Of a stretch of DNA of 64,000 bases, positions 47,366 to 56,302 are shown piece after piece (the first letter of the stretch is position 1; every line of letters begins with the position of its first letter). The position numbers and the translations under genes were made by a program. The stretch covers positions 149,985-213,984 of the forward strand of contig JAFTTI010000013.1 in assembly GCA_017466865.1 (NCBI GenBank), read 5' to 3'. The notes beneath the pieces were generated by a model, which saw only the letters and a list, made by a program, of their open reading frames with translations, did no database searches and was not told the origin of the DNA. Source of the stretch: Oscillospiraceae bacterium. Its GTDB lineage: Bacteria > Bacillota > Clostridia > Oscillospirales > Ruminococcaceae.

Positions 47366-48388
47366 TTAAAACTGTTCAAGAAAACGAAGGTCGTTTTCAT
47401 AAAGAAGACGCATATCGGTGATACCGAAACGACGCATAACTATTCTTTCAAGACCTACACCGAATGCAAAACCGCTGTAAACTTCGGGGTCGATGCCACA
47501 TCCTTCGAGAACCTTGGGATGTACCATTCCTGCGCCTAAAAGTTCGATATAGCCTTCATTCTTACAGAGAGGACAACCCGCTCCGTTACAGTTGTAACAC
47601 ATAACGTCAACTTCTGCTGATGGTTCTGTATATGGGAAATGATGAGGACGGAGACGGATTTTGCAATCATCGCCGTAAAGACGCTTCATAAGAAGTTCGA
47701 GAGTTCCGCAAAGGTCAGCCATTGTAACTCCCTTGTCGATAACAAGACCTTCGATCTGATGGAAAAGGGGTGAGTGTGTTGCGTCAACTGTATCGCAACG
47801 ATAAACACGACCGGGAGAGATAATTCTTATAGGAGGCTTTCTGTTTTCCATTGTTCTTATCTGAACGCTTGATGTCTGTGTTCTTAAAACAACGTTTTCG
47901 TTGATATAGAAAGTATCCTGTGTATCTCTTGCAGGGTGTGACTTGGGCATATTGAGTGCTTCGAAACAGTAGTGGTCTGTTTCGACTTCGGGGCCGTCAA
48001 CAATATCAAAGCCCATTCCTGTGAAAATATCCTTTACTTCGTTGAGAACGATTGTAAGAGGATGAAGTTTTCCGACTTTCTGTGACTTTCCGGGGAGAGT
48101 AACATCTATTACTTCACTTTTGAGTTTTTTCGCTGTAAGTTCATCCTTTAGAGCTGTCTTTCTTGCTTCAATCTGTTCTTCGATATCAGCACGTACTTTA
48201 TTAGCAAGTTGTCCGATAACGGGACGCTCTTCAGCGGAAAGACCACCCATCTGCTTTAAGATAGCTGTAAGTTCACCTTTTTTGCCGAGAAGTCTTACTC
48301 TTAAATCCTCAAGCTGTTTGCTGTCGGAAATGTTCTTGAGTTCTTCTGCGGCTTCTGCTCCGATTTTTTCAAGAGCCTCTTTCAACAT
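47366..48388 (-). CDS. pheS: Phenylalanyl-tRNA synthetase alpha subunit
   Basis: This 340-residue class II catalytic subunit has an N-terminal coiled coil, motif 2 ([21 protein letters not shown]) and motif 3 ([17 protein letters not shown]). I chose the ATG at 48388 because GAGGTG lies 6 bases upstream; a GTG three codons earlier overlaps that site. It is first in the pheST operon. Confidence 0.98.
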   Translation of the reverse strand: MLKEALEKIGAEAAEELKNISDSKQLEDLRVRLLGKKGELTAILKQMGGLSAEERPVIGQLANKVRADIEEQIEARKTALKDELTAKKLKSEVIDVTLPGKSQKVGKLHPLTIVLNEVKDIFTGMGFDIVDGPEVETDHYCFEALNMPKSHPARDTQDTFYINENVVLRTQTSSVQIRTMENRKPPIRIISPGRVYRCDTVDATHSPLFHQIEGLVIDKGVTMADLCGTLELLMKRLYGDDCKIRLRPHHFPYTEPSAEVDVMCYNCNGAGCPLCKNEGYIELLGAGMVHPKVLEGCGIDPEVYSGFAFGVGLERIVMRRFGITDMRLLYENDLRFLEQF

Positions 48389-48419
48389 TTTTATCACCTC
48401 AATAAAATTTTTAACACAA

Positions 48420-48677
48420 ATAAAAAAGCCTGCCCCGTTTCAACAAACAGGACAAGGCCATACTGCACTTGTTTATAAACCACCCGATTGTTAAAGAAGC
48501 TATCACTTCCCCGACTATAACGCAGTCATGCGTTTTCCCCTACTCGCTTTATGCTTTAAGGAAAACCACTCGGGAGTGAAATTCATATTCCGCGGTGCGA
48601 AAAGCTCACAGCAAATGCTTTTCTCTCTGAAACTGCGCCGTTATCGGAAGACTACTGTACTCCGTCTTTGTGTTTAC
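48420..48677 (-). promoter_or_regulatory. T-box riboswitch upstream of pheST
   Basis: The 260-base leader on the minus strand has T-box parts in order: an AGAGAG segment with an adjacent AAAAGC/GCTTTT stem, a segment with a TTC triplet (Phe codon) as likely specifier, a GGGTGGTTT sequence matching the T-box that pairs with the tRNA 3' end, and a terminator hairpin (GCCTTGTCCTGTTT/AAACGGGGCAGGC followed by T6). The element after TGG is not the standard ACCGCG. Uncharged tRNA-Phe should favour readthrough. Confidence 0.75.
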
Positions 48678-48683
48678 TTATTC

Positions 48684-48712
48684 ATTATATATAATTTTTT
48701 TGAGATTTGCAA
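48684..48712 (-). promoter_or_regulatory. pheST promoter
   Basis: On the minus strand TTGCAA (48707-48712) and TATAAT (48684-48689) are separated by 17 bp, directly before the T-box. Confidence 0.78.
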
Positions 48713-48814
48713 GTGTTTTTCTTGAAATCTCTCGAAAAATATGCTAAAATATCACAGATAAAGGCAGGAATGTTTTTATATATTTTTCACAAACCAAAGG
48801 AGATCCCGATAAAA

Positions 48815-49309
48815 ATGGATACTTACGCAGAACAGCTTGTAATCAAAGAAAATACAACTCTTGACACTTTGAAAAGAGTTCTTATAATCGCAGGAGGATT
48901 TATTCTCGCCGTTGCGCTTTTCCTATTCTTTTCGATTTTAGGTCTTTTGCCCGTTGGAGCAATTCTTGCACTCGGAATAGCGGTAGGCGCTTATTTTCTT
49001 ATTCTCAATCTCGGTGTTGAATATGAATACATAATAACCGAGGGAGAACTTGATGTTGACAAAATCGTTGCTAAAAGAACAAGAAGCAGACTACTCACAA
49101 TAAAGGTTGAAAAATTCACTGAATATGGCATTATAACCGACGCAAAGGAAAAAGAAGGTCTTACTGTTTTTATGACAAACGGAAGAGGTTACAGCGATTA
49201 TTATGCCGATTTCACTCACAAGACACACGGCGAATGCAGACTTATCTTCTCTCCCGATGAGAAAATTCAGTCTTTGATAGAACCTTATCTCACAATTAAC
49301 AAAGAATAA
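48815..49309 (+). CDS. Two-helix membrane protein, function unknown
   Basis: This 164-residue protein has two adjacent transmembrane helices (about residues 22-45 and 48-66) followed by a cytoplasmic beta-rich region (YEYIITEGELDVDKIVAKRTR). It resembles uncharacterised Clostridial proteins I recall as DUF6106, without certainty. The ATG with AAAGGAG upstream was chosen; an upstream in-frame ATG would overlap the T-box promoter. It is followed after 15 bp by the NAD(P)HX repair gene. Confidence 0.72.
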   Translation: MDTYAEQLVIKENTTLDTLKRVLIIAGGFILAVALFLFFSILGLLPVGAILALGIAVGAYFLILNLGVEYEYIITEGELDVDKIVAKRTRSRLLTIKVEKFTEYGIITDAKEKEGLTVFMTNGRGYSDYYADFTHKTHGECRLIFSPDEKIQSLIEPYLTINKE

Positions 49310-49324
49310 TAAAGGGGAATTTTT

Positions 49325-50857
49325 ATGTATCTTCTCACTCCGCAGAAAATGAAGGAACTCGAAGCGTTATCGGATAAAAACGGCGTTTCTTATGCAGAAC
49401 TTATGCAGAATGCAGGTGAAAAACTTGCTGAATTCATCTATTCTTTACCTATAAATCACTCTTACGGAATTGTATTCTTCTGCGGAAACGGAAACAATGG
49501 CGGAGACGGATTTGTTGCTGCTAAAATGCTTTCTATGGGTGGATACCCCGTTACCGTTGTTCTTATGTGTGGCGAACCCGAAACAGAGCTTTCTATGAGA
49601 GCTTATCTTGAACTCGGAGAAAGCGATGCTGAGGTCTTAAACCTTTATGACAACAACGAAAAAATCTTCTCTAAACTTTCATCATCAGCGCTTATTGTTG
49701 ACGCTGTTTTCGGAACAGGTTTTCACGGAGAATTACCTCCTCAGGTTAAGGCTTGTTTTTCATTTGCCGCGAGGTCGGCTGCTAAAAAACTCGCCGTTGA
49801 TGTTGTAAGCGGAGGAAACTGTACTGACGGAAAAGTATCCGAAGGCACACTGAAATGCGATTATACAGTTACATTCGCCTATGAAAAAGTAGGAATGAGA
49901 ATGAAACCTCTTTCTAACTGCCTCGGCGAAATAACTATTGCTGATATAGGAATTGACAAATCACTCATAAGAAAAGTTATTCCCGTTATAAAGACAGAAG
50001 ATGATTTCATAGAAAAAGTAATCCCCGAAAGAAACCCTTATTCAAACAAGGGTGACTACGGAAAACTTGTGAATATCGCAGGTTCAAAGCGTATGCCGGG
50101 GGCTGCGGCACTTTCTACTATGTCAGCACTCAGAACAGGTGCTGGGCTTGTTACACTTGCTTCTGCACGAACAGTATGCGAAAGCCTTTCGGGAAACATA
50201 TATGAATGCACATATCTTCCCTTAAAAGAAACGACTATGGGAACAATATCGCAGACAAACGAAAAGGAAATCCTTTCTCTTTGTGAAAACGCAACTGCCG
50301 TTTCGATAGGTTGCGGAATGGGAAATAGCGAGGACACACTGTCGATTTTAAAAGCACTTCTTAAAAATCTCTCCTGCCCGATTATTATTGACGCTGACGG
50401 TCTAAATGCCATAGGAACAGGAATAGATATATTAAAGGACATAAAGGCGGATGTTGTAATAACTCCTCACCCGAAGGAACTTTCAAGGCTTCTGGGATTA
50501 CCCATTGAAGAAATACTTGAAAACAGATTTTCAATAGTAGAAAAGCTATCGAAAGAATATGGCATAACTGTTCTTTCGAAAGGGAATCCGACTATAATCT
50601 GTGGTGCTAACGGATATTCTTTTATAAACGAAAACGGAAACGCGGGTCTTTCAAGAGGAGGCAGCGGAGATGTTTTAACAGGCATTATAGCGTCACTCGC
50701 GGCGCAAGGTCTTTCAGGAACAGACGCTGCGGCGGCAGGAGCATACATATTCGGCAAGGCTGCTGATATTACTGCCGAAAAACTTTCTATGCAGGGTATG
50801 CTTCCCTCTGATGTTATAAAAGAATTGCCGACAGTTTTTAAAATGCTTAAAAGATAA
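49325..50857 (+). CDS. nnr: Bifunctional NAD(P)H-hydrate epimerase / dehydratase
   Basis: This 510-residue metabolite-repair enzyme has an N-terminal YjeF-N epimerase domain (about 1-215, with GNGNNGGDGFVAAKML) and a C-terminal ADP-dependent ribokinase-like dehydratase domain (about 230-508, with GGSGDVLTG). It restores NAD(P)H damaged by hydration. It often neighbours tsaE/alr; here it follows a small membrane-protein gene. Confidence 0.96.
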   Translation: MYLLTPQKMKELEALSDKNGVSYAELMQNAGEKLAEFIYSLPINHSYGIVFFCGNGNNGGDGFVAAKMLSMGGYPVTVVLMCGEPETELSMRAYLELGESDAEVLNLYDNNEKIFSKLSSSALIVDAVFGTGFHGELPPQVKACFSFAARSAAKKLAVDVVSGGNCTDGKVSEGTLKCDYTVTFAYEKVGMRMKPLSNCLGEITIADIGIDKSLIRKVIPVIKTEDDFIEKVIPERNPYSNKGDYGKLVNIAGSKRMPGAAALSTMSALRTGAGLVTLASARTVCESLSGNIYECTYLPLKETTMGTISQTNEKEILSLCENATAVSIGCGMGNSEDTLSILKALLKNLSCPIIIDADGLNAIGTGIDILKDIKADVVITPHPKELSRLLGLPIEEILENRFSIVEKLSKEYGITVLSKGNPTIICGANGYSFINENGNAGLSRGGSGDVLTGIIASLAAQGLSGTDAAAAGAYIFGKAADITAEKLSMQGMLPSDVIKELPTVFKMLKR

Positions 50858-50861
50858 AAAT

Positions 50862-50899
50862 AAAGCCTTTTTTGTCCTATTAGACAAAGGAGGCTTTTT
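50862..50899 (+). terminator. Terminator hairpin containing the next gene's ribosome-binding site
   Basis: AAAGCCTTTTTTGTC pairs with GACAAAGGAGGCTTTTT. The 3' arm includes AAAGGAGG (50886-50893), the Shine-Dalgarno site of the lipoprotein gene starting at 50902, so the site would be covered in readthrough RNA. Confidence 0.7.
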
Positions 50900-50901
50900 C
50901 T

Positions 50902-51423
50902 ATGAAAAAAATGAAAAATTTGTTGGTTTTAGTAGTTTCTGTGGTTGTTATCTTCTGTGGATGCGACAAAACATCAGGTGAAGATACGCCGATGACAAAC
51001 AGGCTGTTTAATGTATGCGCAGATATAGATTATGGCGAAAACAGTATATCCTGTAACATAACAAGACTTGGCGATGGAATATGGAAATCAGAGATAGATT
51101 CCCCCTCTGAACTTGAAGGAGTGAGTGTTTCTTTATCTGACAATATCATTGTTACCGAATATCACGGAATGACTGTTGCTAATGAAAAAGAAAATTCACC
51201 CGAAAACAATCTCTATCTCATTCTTTCGGAATGTATCGACCACAGTGCTAAGGCGGTAGCACTCCCCTACTCTGAAACGGATGACGGAAAAAGAATTTTT
51301 ACGGGCGAATGTGAAAAGGGAAAATATGAAATAACAGTTGATGAGAATGACAATTTATGTTCGCTTTATGTAAAAGACAGAAATATAAAAGCAGAGTTTT
51401 CGGAGTTCTGTGTTTTAGAATAA
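50902..51423 (+). CDS. Small lipoprotein, function unknown
   Basis: This 173-residue protein has a signal ending in the lipobox FCGC (about residue 22), so it should be lipid-anchored on the outside. The mature part is beta-rich and acidic (LSDNIIVTEYHGM, EKGKYEITVDEND) and has no recognised domain. No separate promoter was identified. A strong terminator follows. Confidence 0.75.
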   Translation: MKKMKNLLVLVVSVVVIFCGCDKTSGEDTPMTNRLFNVCADIDYGENSISCNITRLGDGIWKSEIDSPSELEGVSVSLSDNIIVTEYHGMTVANEKENSPENNLYLILSECIDHSAKAVALPYSETDDGKRIFTGECEKGKYEITVDENDNLCSLYVKDRNIKAEFSEFCVLE

Positions 51424-51452
51424 AAAAGAGGGGGTTATCCCCTCTCTTTTTT
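51422..51452. terminator. Bidirectional terminator after the lipoprotein gene
   Basis: AAAAAAGAGGGGG/CCCCTCTCTTTTTT pairs around TTAT, usable from both sides. Confidence 0.85.
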
Positions 51453-51607
51453 ATCTTAATTTGTATTCGATTCCGTTGATTTCAAGAGAAACAACATCAT
51501 CTGCTTTTATTCCTTCGGGAAGTCTTCCTGATAAAAGAACAAGGTCGCTATAATTATTCTTTTCATGGTATTCCGAGCGAGTTTAACGCAGTAGAAAGTG
51601 CAGGATT
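51451..51607 (-). pseudogene. Decayed 3' end of an unknown gene
   Basis: The minus strand just after the phosphotransferase stop holds a broken frame. One frame reads ENPALSTALNSLGIP and then stops; the next frame continues HEKNNYSDLVLLSGRLPEG and ends EYKLR-stop at 51451, right at a terminator. A one-base shift near 51550 would join them. No start codon or Shine-Dalgarno site is present. It looks like the surviving C-terminus of a former gene or of a longer version of the upstream one. No family is recognised. Confidence 0.55.
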
Positions 51608-51615
51608 TTCGTTTT

Positions 51616-52365
51616 TTACTGATAGTCTACTACATTTACCCAAGAAAGAAGAAATTCTCTTTCCTTTTCGTTGCCCTTGACTGACTGTGATGCGGCAACT
51701 ATGGGCATCCATTTCTGAACATACTGCATAGCTGTATCGCTCTTTTTACAGAAAAGTTCAAGATATTTCTTAGCGCCGTCCATATCTTCATTAAGACAGA
51801 AAAGAAGATATGTTCTTGCGGCGTCTGCTGAAGCGTTACCCTGTGTAGCGTGTGCCCAGTCGAGAATGTAGGGTGTGCCATCCTTTGATATGATTACATT
51901 GGATGTATTGAAATCGCCATGGCAGAGTTTATTATGCTTGGGCATTGATTCAAGACGGGTGAAAAGGTCGTATTTTACAGTTGCATCAAGTTCTGTAAGA
52001 CCTATTTTGCGGTTCATCTTATCCTTGAGTTTTGTAAGGAGAGGATTTGTCTTTGACTGAACCTGAAGCTGAAGGTCAACTAAAAGTTCGAGGTATTTAT
52101 CCTTATCGGAAGGATTTTCTTCGATAAGTTCTGTGAGTGTTTTTCCTTCGATAAATTCAGAAACTATTGCCCATTTATCTTCGATAGTTGTTACACCGAT
52201 GATCTTGTTGATGTTAAGACCTGTTTCTTCAACTCTCGCCTGATTGAGTGCTTCGTTTAAAACATCCGCTTTTGAATAATCCTTATCAAAAACTTTTATG
52301 CATTTATCGCCGTCACGGTAGATTGTTTTTTTGTTTCTTACTGCTATTACATTATCGAGTTTCAT
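51616..52365 (-). CDS. Aminoglycoside phosphotransferase-fold kinase
   Basis: This 249-residue protein has the kinase-like phosphotransferase fold: an N-lobe with a conserved lysine (CIKVFDKDYSK), the catalytic loop HGDFNTSNVI and metal-binding DWAHATQG. The family includes aminoglycoside, choline and thiamine kinases; the substrate cannot be told. It begins with AAGGAGG and lies 13 bp after adhE on the same strand, so may be co-transcribed. A decayed gene end follows it. Confidence 0.85.
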   Translation of the reverse strand: MKLDNVIAVRNKKTIYRDGDKCIKVFDKDYSKADVLNEALNQARVEETGLNINKIIGVTTIEDKWAIVSEFIEGKTLTELIEENPSDKDKYLELLVDLQLQVQSKTNPLLTKLKDKMNRKIGLTELDATVKYDLFTRLESMPKHNKLCHGDFNTSNVIISKDGTPYILDWAHATQGNASADAARTYLLFCLNEDMDGAKKYLELFCKKSDTAMQYVQKWMPIVAASQSVKGNEKEREFLLSWVNVVDYQ

Positions 52366-52378
52366 TTAAAAATCCTCC

Positions 52379-55132
52379 TTATGACTTTTTCTTGCTTGTT
52401 TTTGCCGGAGTTTTCTTTGCGGGTGTCTTTTTCGCCGCTGTTGTTGTTTTCTTTGTAGCTGTTTTTTTAGCGGCAGGTTTTTTAGCAGACGCCTCTTTCT
52501 TCTTGGGCATTTCGGGTTCAACAAAATGCTTTCCGTAGTAAGCATTAAGATACATCTGCTTGATTTCACTCATAAGAGGATAGCGAGGGTTAGCGCCTGT
52601 GCACTGGTCATCGAACGCCTGTTCTGTCATTTCATCGAGACGTGAAAGGAAATCCTTTTCATCAATACCGTAATCCTTTATAGATTTCTTTATGCCGACT
52701 TTCGCTTTGAGTGTGTTTATCGCCTTTATGAGATTTTCAAGTTTTTCTTCATCAGATTTACCCTTTATTCCGAGGTAATCGGCAACTTCTGCATAACGGG
52801 CGAGTGTATGAGGATGGTCATACTGTGAGAATGTTCCCATCTTAACGGGAGTTTCTGATGCGTTGAAACGCATAACTTCTTCTATGAGAAGTGCGTTTGC
52901 GACACCGTGAGGAAGATGATGGAATGCACCGAGTTTATGTGCCATTGAGTGACAAACACCGAGGAATGCGTTTGCAAAAGCCATACCTGCCATTGTTGCG
53001 GCATTGGCCATTTTTTCTCTTGCTTCAACATCGGTCTGACCGTTATCGTATGCTCTTGGGAGATACTCAAATATAATTTTGAGTGACTGAAGTGCAAGAC
53101 CGTCTGTATAGTCGGTAGCGAGCATTGCGGCATAGGCTTCGAGCGCGTGAGTTACAGCGTCGATACCTGATGCTGCTGTAAGTCCTTTGGGCGCTGACAT
53201 ATGGAAATCTGTGTCGATAACTGCCATATCGGGAAGAAGCTCATAATCAGCGAGAGGATATTTTACGCCCGTCTTTTCATCTGTGATAACTGCGAAAGGA
53301 GTAACTTCAGAGCCTGTTCCTGCTGATGTAGGAATAGCAACAAAATATGCTTTTTCGCCCATTTTGGGGAATGTATATACTCTCTTTCTTATATCCACAA
53401 AACGCATAGCCATATCCATAAAGTCTGCATCGGGATGTTCATAGAGTACCCACATAATCTTTGCAGCGTCCATAGCAGAGCCGCCGCCGAGTGCTATAAT
53501 GCAATCAGGTTTGAATGCAGACATCTGCATAGCCCCTTCTTTAGCGGAAGCGAGTGTTGGGTCGGGCTCAACATTGAAGAATGTTGTATGAGCAATACCC
53601 ATTTCGTCAAGCTTATCAGCGATAGGTTTTGTGTAGCCGTTTTCATAAAGGAAATTGTCGGTTACTATAAACGCTCTCTTCTTGCCCATAACTTTTCCGA
53701 GTTCGTCAAGAGCAACAGGCAGACAGCCTTTTTTCATATAAATCTTTTCAGGCGCTCTGAACCAAAGCATATTTTCCCTTCTTTCAGCTACTGTTTTAAT
53801 ATTGATAAGGTGTTTAACACCAACATTTTCGGAAACCGAGTTACCACCCCATGAGCCACAACCAAGTGTGAGTGAGGGAGCGAGTTTGAAATTGTAAAGG
53901 TCTCCTATACCGCCCTGTGATGAGGGTGTATTTATGAGAATACGGCAGGTTTTCATTCTTTCGCCGAATTTATGGATTTTTTCTTTTTCCGTTACTGCGT
54001 TAAGATAAACAGATGATGTATGACCATATCCGCCATCTGCAATAAGAACTTCTGCTTTACTCATTGCGTCATCAAAGGATTTCGCCTTATACATAGCAAG
54101 AACGGGAGAAAGTTTTTCGTGTGCAAATTCTTCAGAAAGATCAACACTCTTAACCTCCCCTATGAGGATTTTTGTTCCCTCGGGAACTTTTACTCCTGCA
54201 AGGTTTGCTATCGTGTGCGCTTTCTGACCTACTATCTTTGCATTGAGTCCACCATTGATGATAATTGTCTTTCTTACCTTTTCTGTTTCAGAGGGAGAAA
54301 GGAAATAACATCCTCTCTTTTGGAATTCTTCCTTGACCTTATCGTAGATACTGTCAAGAACTATAACAGACTGTTCTGAAGCACAGATCATTCCGTTATC
54401 GAATGTTTTTGAATGGATAATAGAGTTTACAGCGAGAATAATATCAGCAGTATCGTCTATTATGGCAGGTGTGTTTCCTGCACCTACGCCGACTGCGGGC
54501 TTTCCGCTTGAATAAGCCGCTTTAACCATTCCGGGACCGCCTGTTGCGAGGATTATGTCAGCCTCTTTCATAATGAGGTTTGAAAGTTCGAGTGAGGGAA
54601 CATCAATCCAGTCAATAATGCCTTCAGGTGCACCAGCTTCAACTGCCGCTTCAAGAACAACCTTTGCTGCTGCTATTGTTGAAAGCTTCGCTCTGGGGTG
54701 TGGGCTTATAATCATTCCGTTTCTTGTTTTAAGAGCAAGAAGTGTCTTGAAAATAGCGGTTGATGTAGGGTTTGTTGTCGGGATAATCGCCGCAACGACG
54801 CCTATGGGCTCTGCTATCTTCTTTATGCCGTAAGCCTTGTCTTCTTCTATAACACCGCAGGTTTTTGTATCCTTATAGGCGTTATAGATATATTCAGCGG
54901 CATAATGGTTTTTGATGACCTTATCTTCAACAATTCCCATTCCTGTTTCTTCAACGGCAAATTTAGCGAGTTCTATTCTCTTCTTATTTGCCGCAGATGC
55001 TGCTGCTAAAAAGATTTTGTCAACCTGCTCCTGAGAGTATTCTGCGAAAATCTGCTGTGCTTTTCTCACTCTCTCAATCGCTGATTCGAGTTTTTCGACA
55101 TTGTCAATAACTTCATACTGTTTTGACTTCAT
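52379..55132 (-). CDS. adhE: Bifunctional aldehyde/alcohol dehydrogenase AdhE with lysine-rich tail
   Basis: This 917-residue enzyme converts acetyl-CoA to acetaldehyde to ethanol. Residues about 1-440 are the CoA-acylating aldehyde dehydrogenase with catalytic Cys in NGMICASEQ; residues about 455-870 are the Fe-dependent alcohol dehydrogenase with GGGSAMDAAK and the metal ligands CHSMAHKLGAFHHLPHG. After the usual end (YYGKHFVEPEMP) comes a tail of about 45 residues made almost only of Lys, Ala, Thr and Pro with KKTPAK-type repeats, like histone H1. The start has GGGGG 7 bases upstream; earlier in-frame codons were rejected. Confidence 0.97.
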   Translation of the reverse strand: MKSKQYEVIDNVEKLESAIERVRKAQQIFAEYSQEQVDKIFLAAASAANKKRIELAKFAVEETGMGIVEDKVIKNHYAAEYIYNAYKDTKTCGVIEEDKAYGIKKIAEPIGVVAAIIPTTNPTSTAIFKTLLALKTRNGMIISPHPRAKLSTIAAAKVVLEAAVEAGAPEGIIDWIDVPSLELSNLIMKEADIILATGGPGMVKAAYSSGKPAVGVGAGNTPAIIDDTADIILAVNSIIHSKTFDNGMICASEQSVIVLDSIYDKVKEEFQKRGCYFLSPSETEKVRKTIIINGGLNAKIVGQKAHTIANLAGVKVPEGTKILIGEVKSVDLSEEFAHEKLSPVLAMYKAKSFDDAMSKAEVLIADGGYGHTSSVYLNAVTEKEKIHKFGERMKTCRILINTPSSQGGIGDLYNFKLAPSLTLGCGSWGGNSVSENVGVKHLINIKTVAERRENMLWFRAPEKIYMKKGCLPVALDELGKVMGKKRAFIVTDNFLYENGYTKPIADKLDEMGIAHTTFFNVEPDPTLASAKEGAMQMSAFKPDCIIALGGGSAMDAAKIMWVLYEHPDADFMDMAMRFVDIRKRVYTFPKMGEKAYFVAIPTSAGTGSEVTPFAVITDEKTGVKYPLADYELLPDMAVIDTDFHMSAPKGLTAASGIDAVTHALEAYAAMLATDYTDGLALQSLKIIFEYLPRAYDNGQTDVEAREKMANAATMAGMAFANAFLGVCHSMAHKLGAFHHLPHGVANALLIEEVMRFNASETPVKMGTFSQYDHPHTLARYAEVADYLGIKGKSDEEKLENLIKAINTLKAKVGIKKSIKDYGIDEKDFLSRLDEMTEQAFDDQCTGANPRYPLMSEIKQMYLNAYYGKHFVEPEMPKKKEASAKKPAAKKTATKKTTTAAKKTPAKKTPAKTSKKKS

Positions 55133-55172
55133 CGGTAATTCCCCCTGTATGATAAATAATATTTTGCGATAG

Positions 55173-55201
55173 TTAATCTGTATAAACTTATACATAATAT
55201 A
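55173..55201 (-). promoter_or_regulatory. adhE promoter
   Basis: On the minus strand TTGTAA and TAAAAT are separated by 17 bp, leaving a short leader of about 60 bases. No clear Rex operator (TTGTTAA...TTAACAA) was found in it. Coordinates are approximate to a few bases. Confidence 0.5.
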
Positions 55202-55257
55202 TTTTATCACAAATATCTGTTACTTACAATATCCAAATATCACAATTTTATTTCAAC

Positions 55258-55286
55258 TTGACTTTTTCTTTTAAGAGTGGTATCAT
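55258..55286 (+). promoter_or_regulatory. cysK promoter
   Basis: TTGACT (55258-55263) and TATCAT (55281-55286) are separated by 17 bp. Confidence 0.75.
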
Positions 55287-55337
55287 CAAATCGGTTTTAA
55301 ACCTTATAAAACGCGATATAAGGAAAGAAGGTATATA

Positions 55338-56264
55338 ATGAAAATTTACGATAAAATTACTGACCTCACGGGAAAAACTCCCCTTTTAAGACTTTCGGGA
55401 ATTATCAGAGAAGAAAACCTCTCTACTGACATTCTGGCAAAAGTTGAATTTTTAAATCCCGCAGGAAGTGTCAAAGACAGAGTTGCTGTTAAAATGATTT
55501 CTGACGCAGAAGAAAAGGGTCTTTTGAAAGAAGGTTCTGTTATAATTGAGCCAACAAGTGGAAACACAGGAATAGGTCTTGCTATGGCAGGGGTTGCAAA
55601 AGGATACAGAGTTATCATCGTTATGCCCGATACAATGAGTGTTGAAAGAAGAAAAATCATTGCAGCTTATGGTGCTGAACTTGTCCTTACAGACGGCGCT
55701 ATGGGAATGAAGGGTGCTATTAAGAAGGCGGAAGAACTTAAAAGCGAAATCAACAACAGCATTGTTATGGGGCAGTTTGTAAATCCCTCAAACGCTATGG
55801 CACACTATGAAACAACAGGCCCTGAAATATGGGAAGATACCGACGGAAAGGTTGATATTTTTATCTGTGGAATAGGAACGGGCGGAACTATAACGGGAAC
55901 AGGAAAATTCCTCAAAGAAAAAAATCCCGACATTAAAATAATAGGCGTTGAACCTTTATCATCGCCGTTTTTAACAAAAGGCGTTTCGGGGGCACATAAA
56001 CTGGAAGGCATAGGTGCAGGATTTATCCCCGAAATTCTTGACACGGATATTTATGATGAAGTGATAACTGTAAGCAACGAAGATGCTTATTCGATGGGCA
56101 GAAATCTTGCGAGAAAAGAAGGGCTTCTCGTAGGCGTTTCATCGGGTGCGGCTGCTGTTGCGGCGGTTGAAATCGCAAAGCGCCCTGAAAATGAGGGAAA
56201 AACAATAGTTGTTCTTTTACCCGATACGGGAATGAGATACCTTTCAACCACAATGTTTGATTAA
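55338..56264 (+). CDS. cysK: Cysteine synthase A (O-acetylserine sulfhydrylase)
   Basis: This 308-residue PLP enzyme makes cysteine from O-acetylserine and sulfide. The PLP lysine lies in NPAGSVKDRVAV, the substrate loop is EPTSGNTGIGLAM, the phosphate-binding glycine loop is GTGGTITGTG, and VGVSSGAA follows. The length is typical of CysK. It has its own promoter and a terminator shared with the convergent amidohydrolase gene. No T-box or S-box was seen in the short leader. Confidence 0.96.
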   Translation: MKIYDKITDLTGKTPLLRLSGIIREENLSTDILAKVEFLNPAGSVKDRVAVKMISDAEEKGLLKEGSVIIEPTSGNTGIGLAMAGVAKGYRVIIVMPDTMSVERRKIIAAYGAELVLTDGAMGMKGAIKKAEELKSEINNSIVMGQFVNPSNAMAHYETTGPEIWEDTDGKVDIFICGIGTGGTITGTGKFLKEKNPDIKIIGVEPLSSPFLTKGVSGAHKLEGIGAGFIPEILDTDIYDEVITVSNEDAYSMGRNLARKEGLLVGVSSGAAAVAAVEIAKRPENEGKTIVVLLPDTGMRYLSTTMFD

Positions 56265-56302
56265 TAAAAAAACGAGGTGTTTAAAGCACCTCGTTTTTAT
56301 TT
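56265..56302. terminator. Bidirectional terminator between cysK and the amidohydrolase
   Basis: AAAAAACGAGGTG/CACCTCGTTTTT pairs around TTTAAAG. It reaches into the last codons of the opposite gene. Confidence 0.85.

Noticed and set aside
48707-48814. N-terminal extension of the two-helix membrane protein
   Set aside because: It would start inside the pheST promoter region; the later ATG has an AAAGGAG site.
52379-52525. AdhE tail as a separate downstream gene or frameshift
   Set aside because: It is in frame with AdhE without an internal start or stop, and base composition continues smoothly.
55133-55210. N-terminal extension of AdhE by 26 codons
   Set aside because: It overlaps the promoter and leader, and the internal ATG has a GGGGG site at proper spacing and matches the family N-terminus.
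55133-55260. Rex operator before adhE
   Set aside because: Only TTGT-like fragments are present; no TTGTTAA...TTAACAA palindrome was found.
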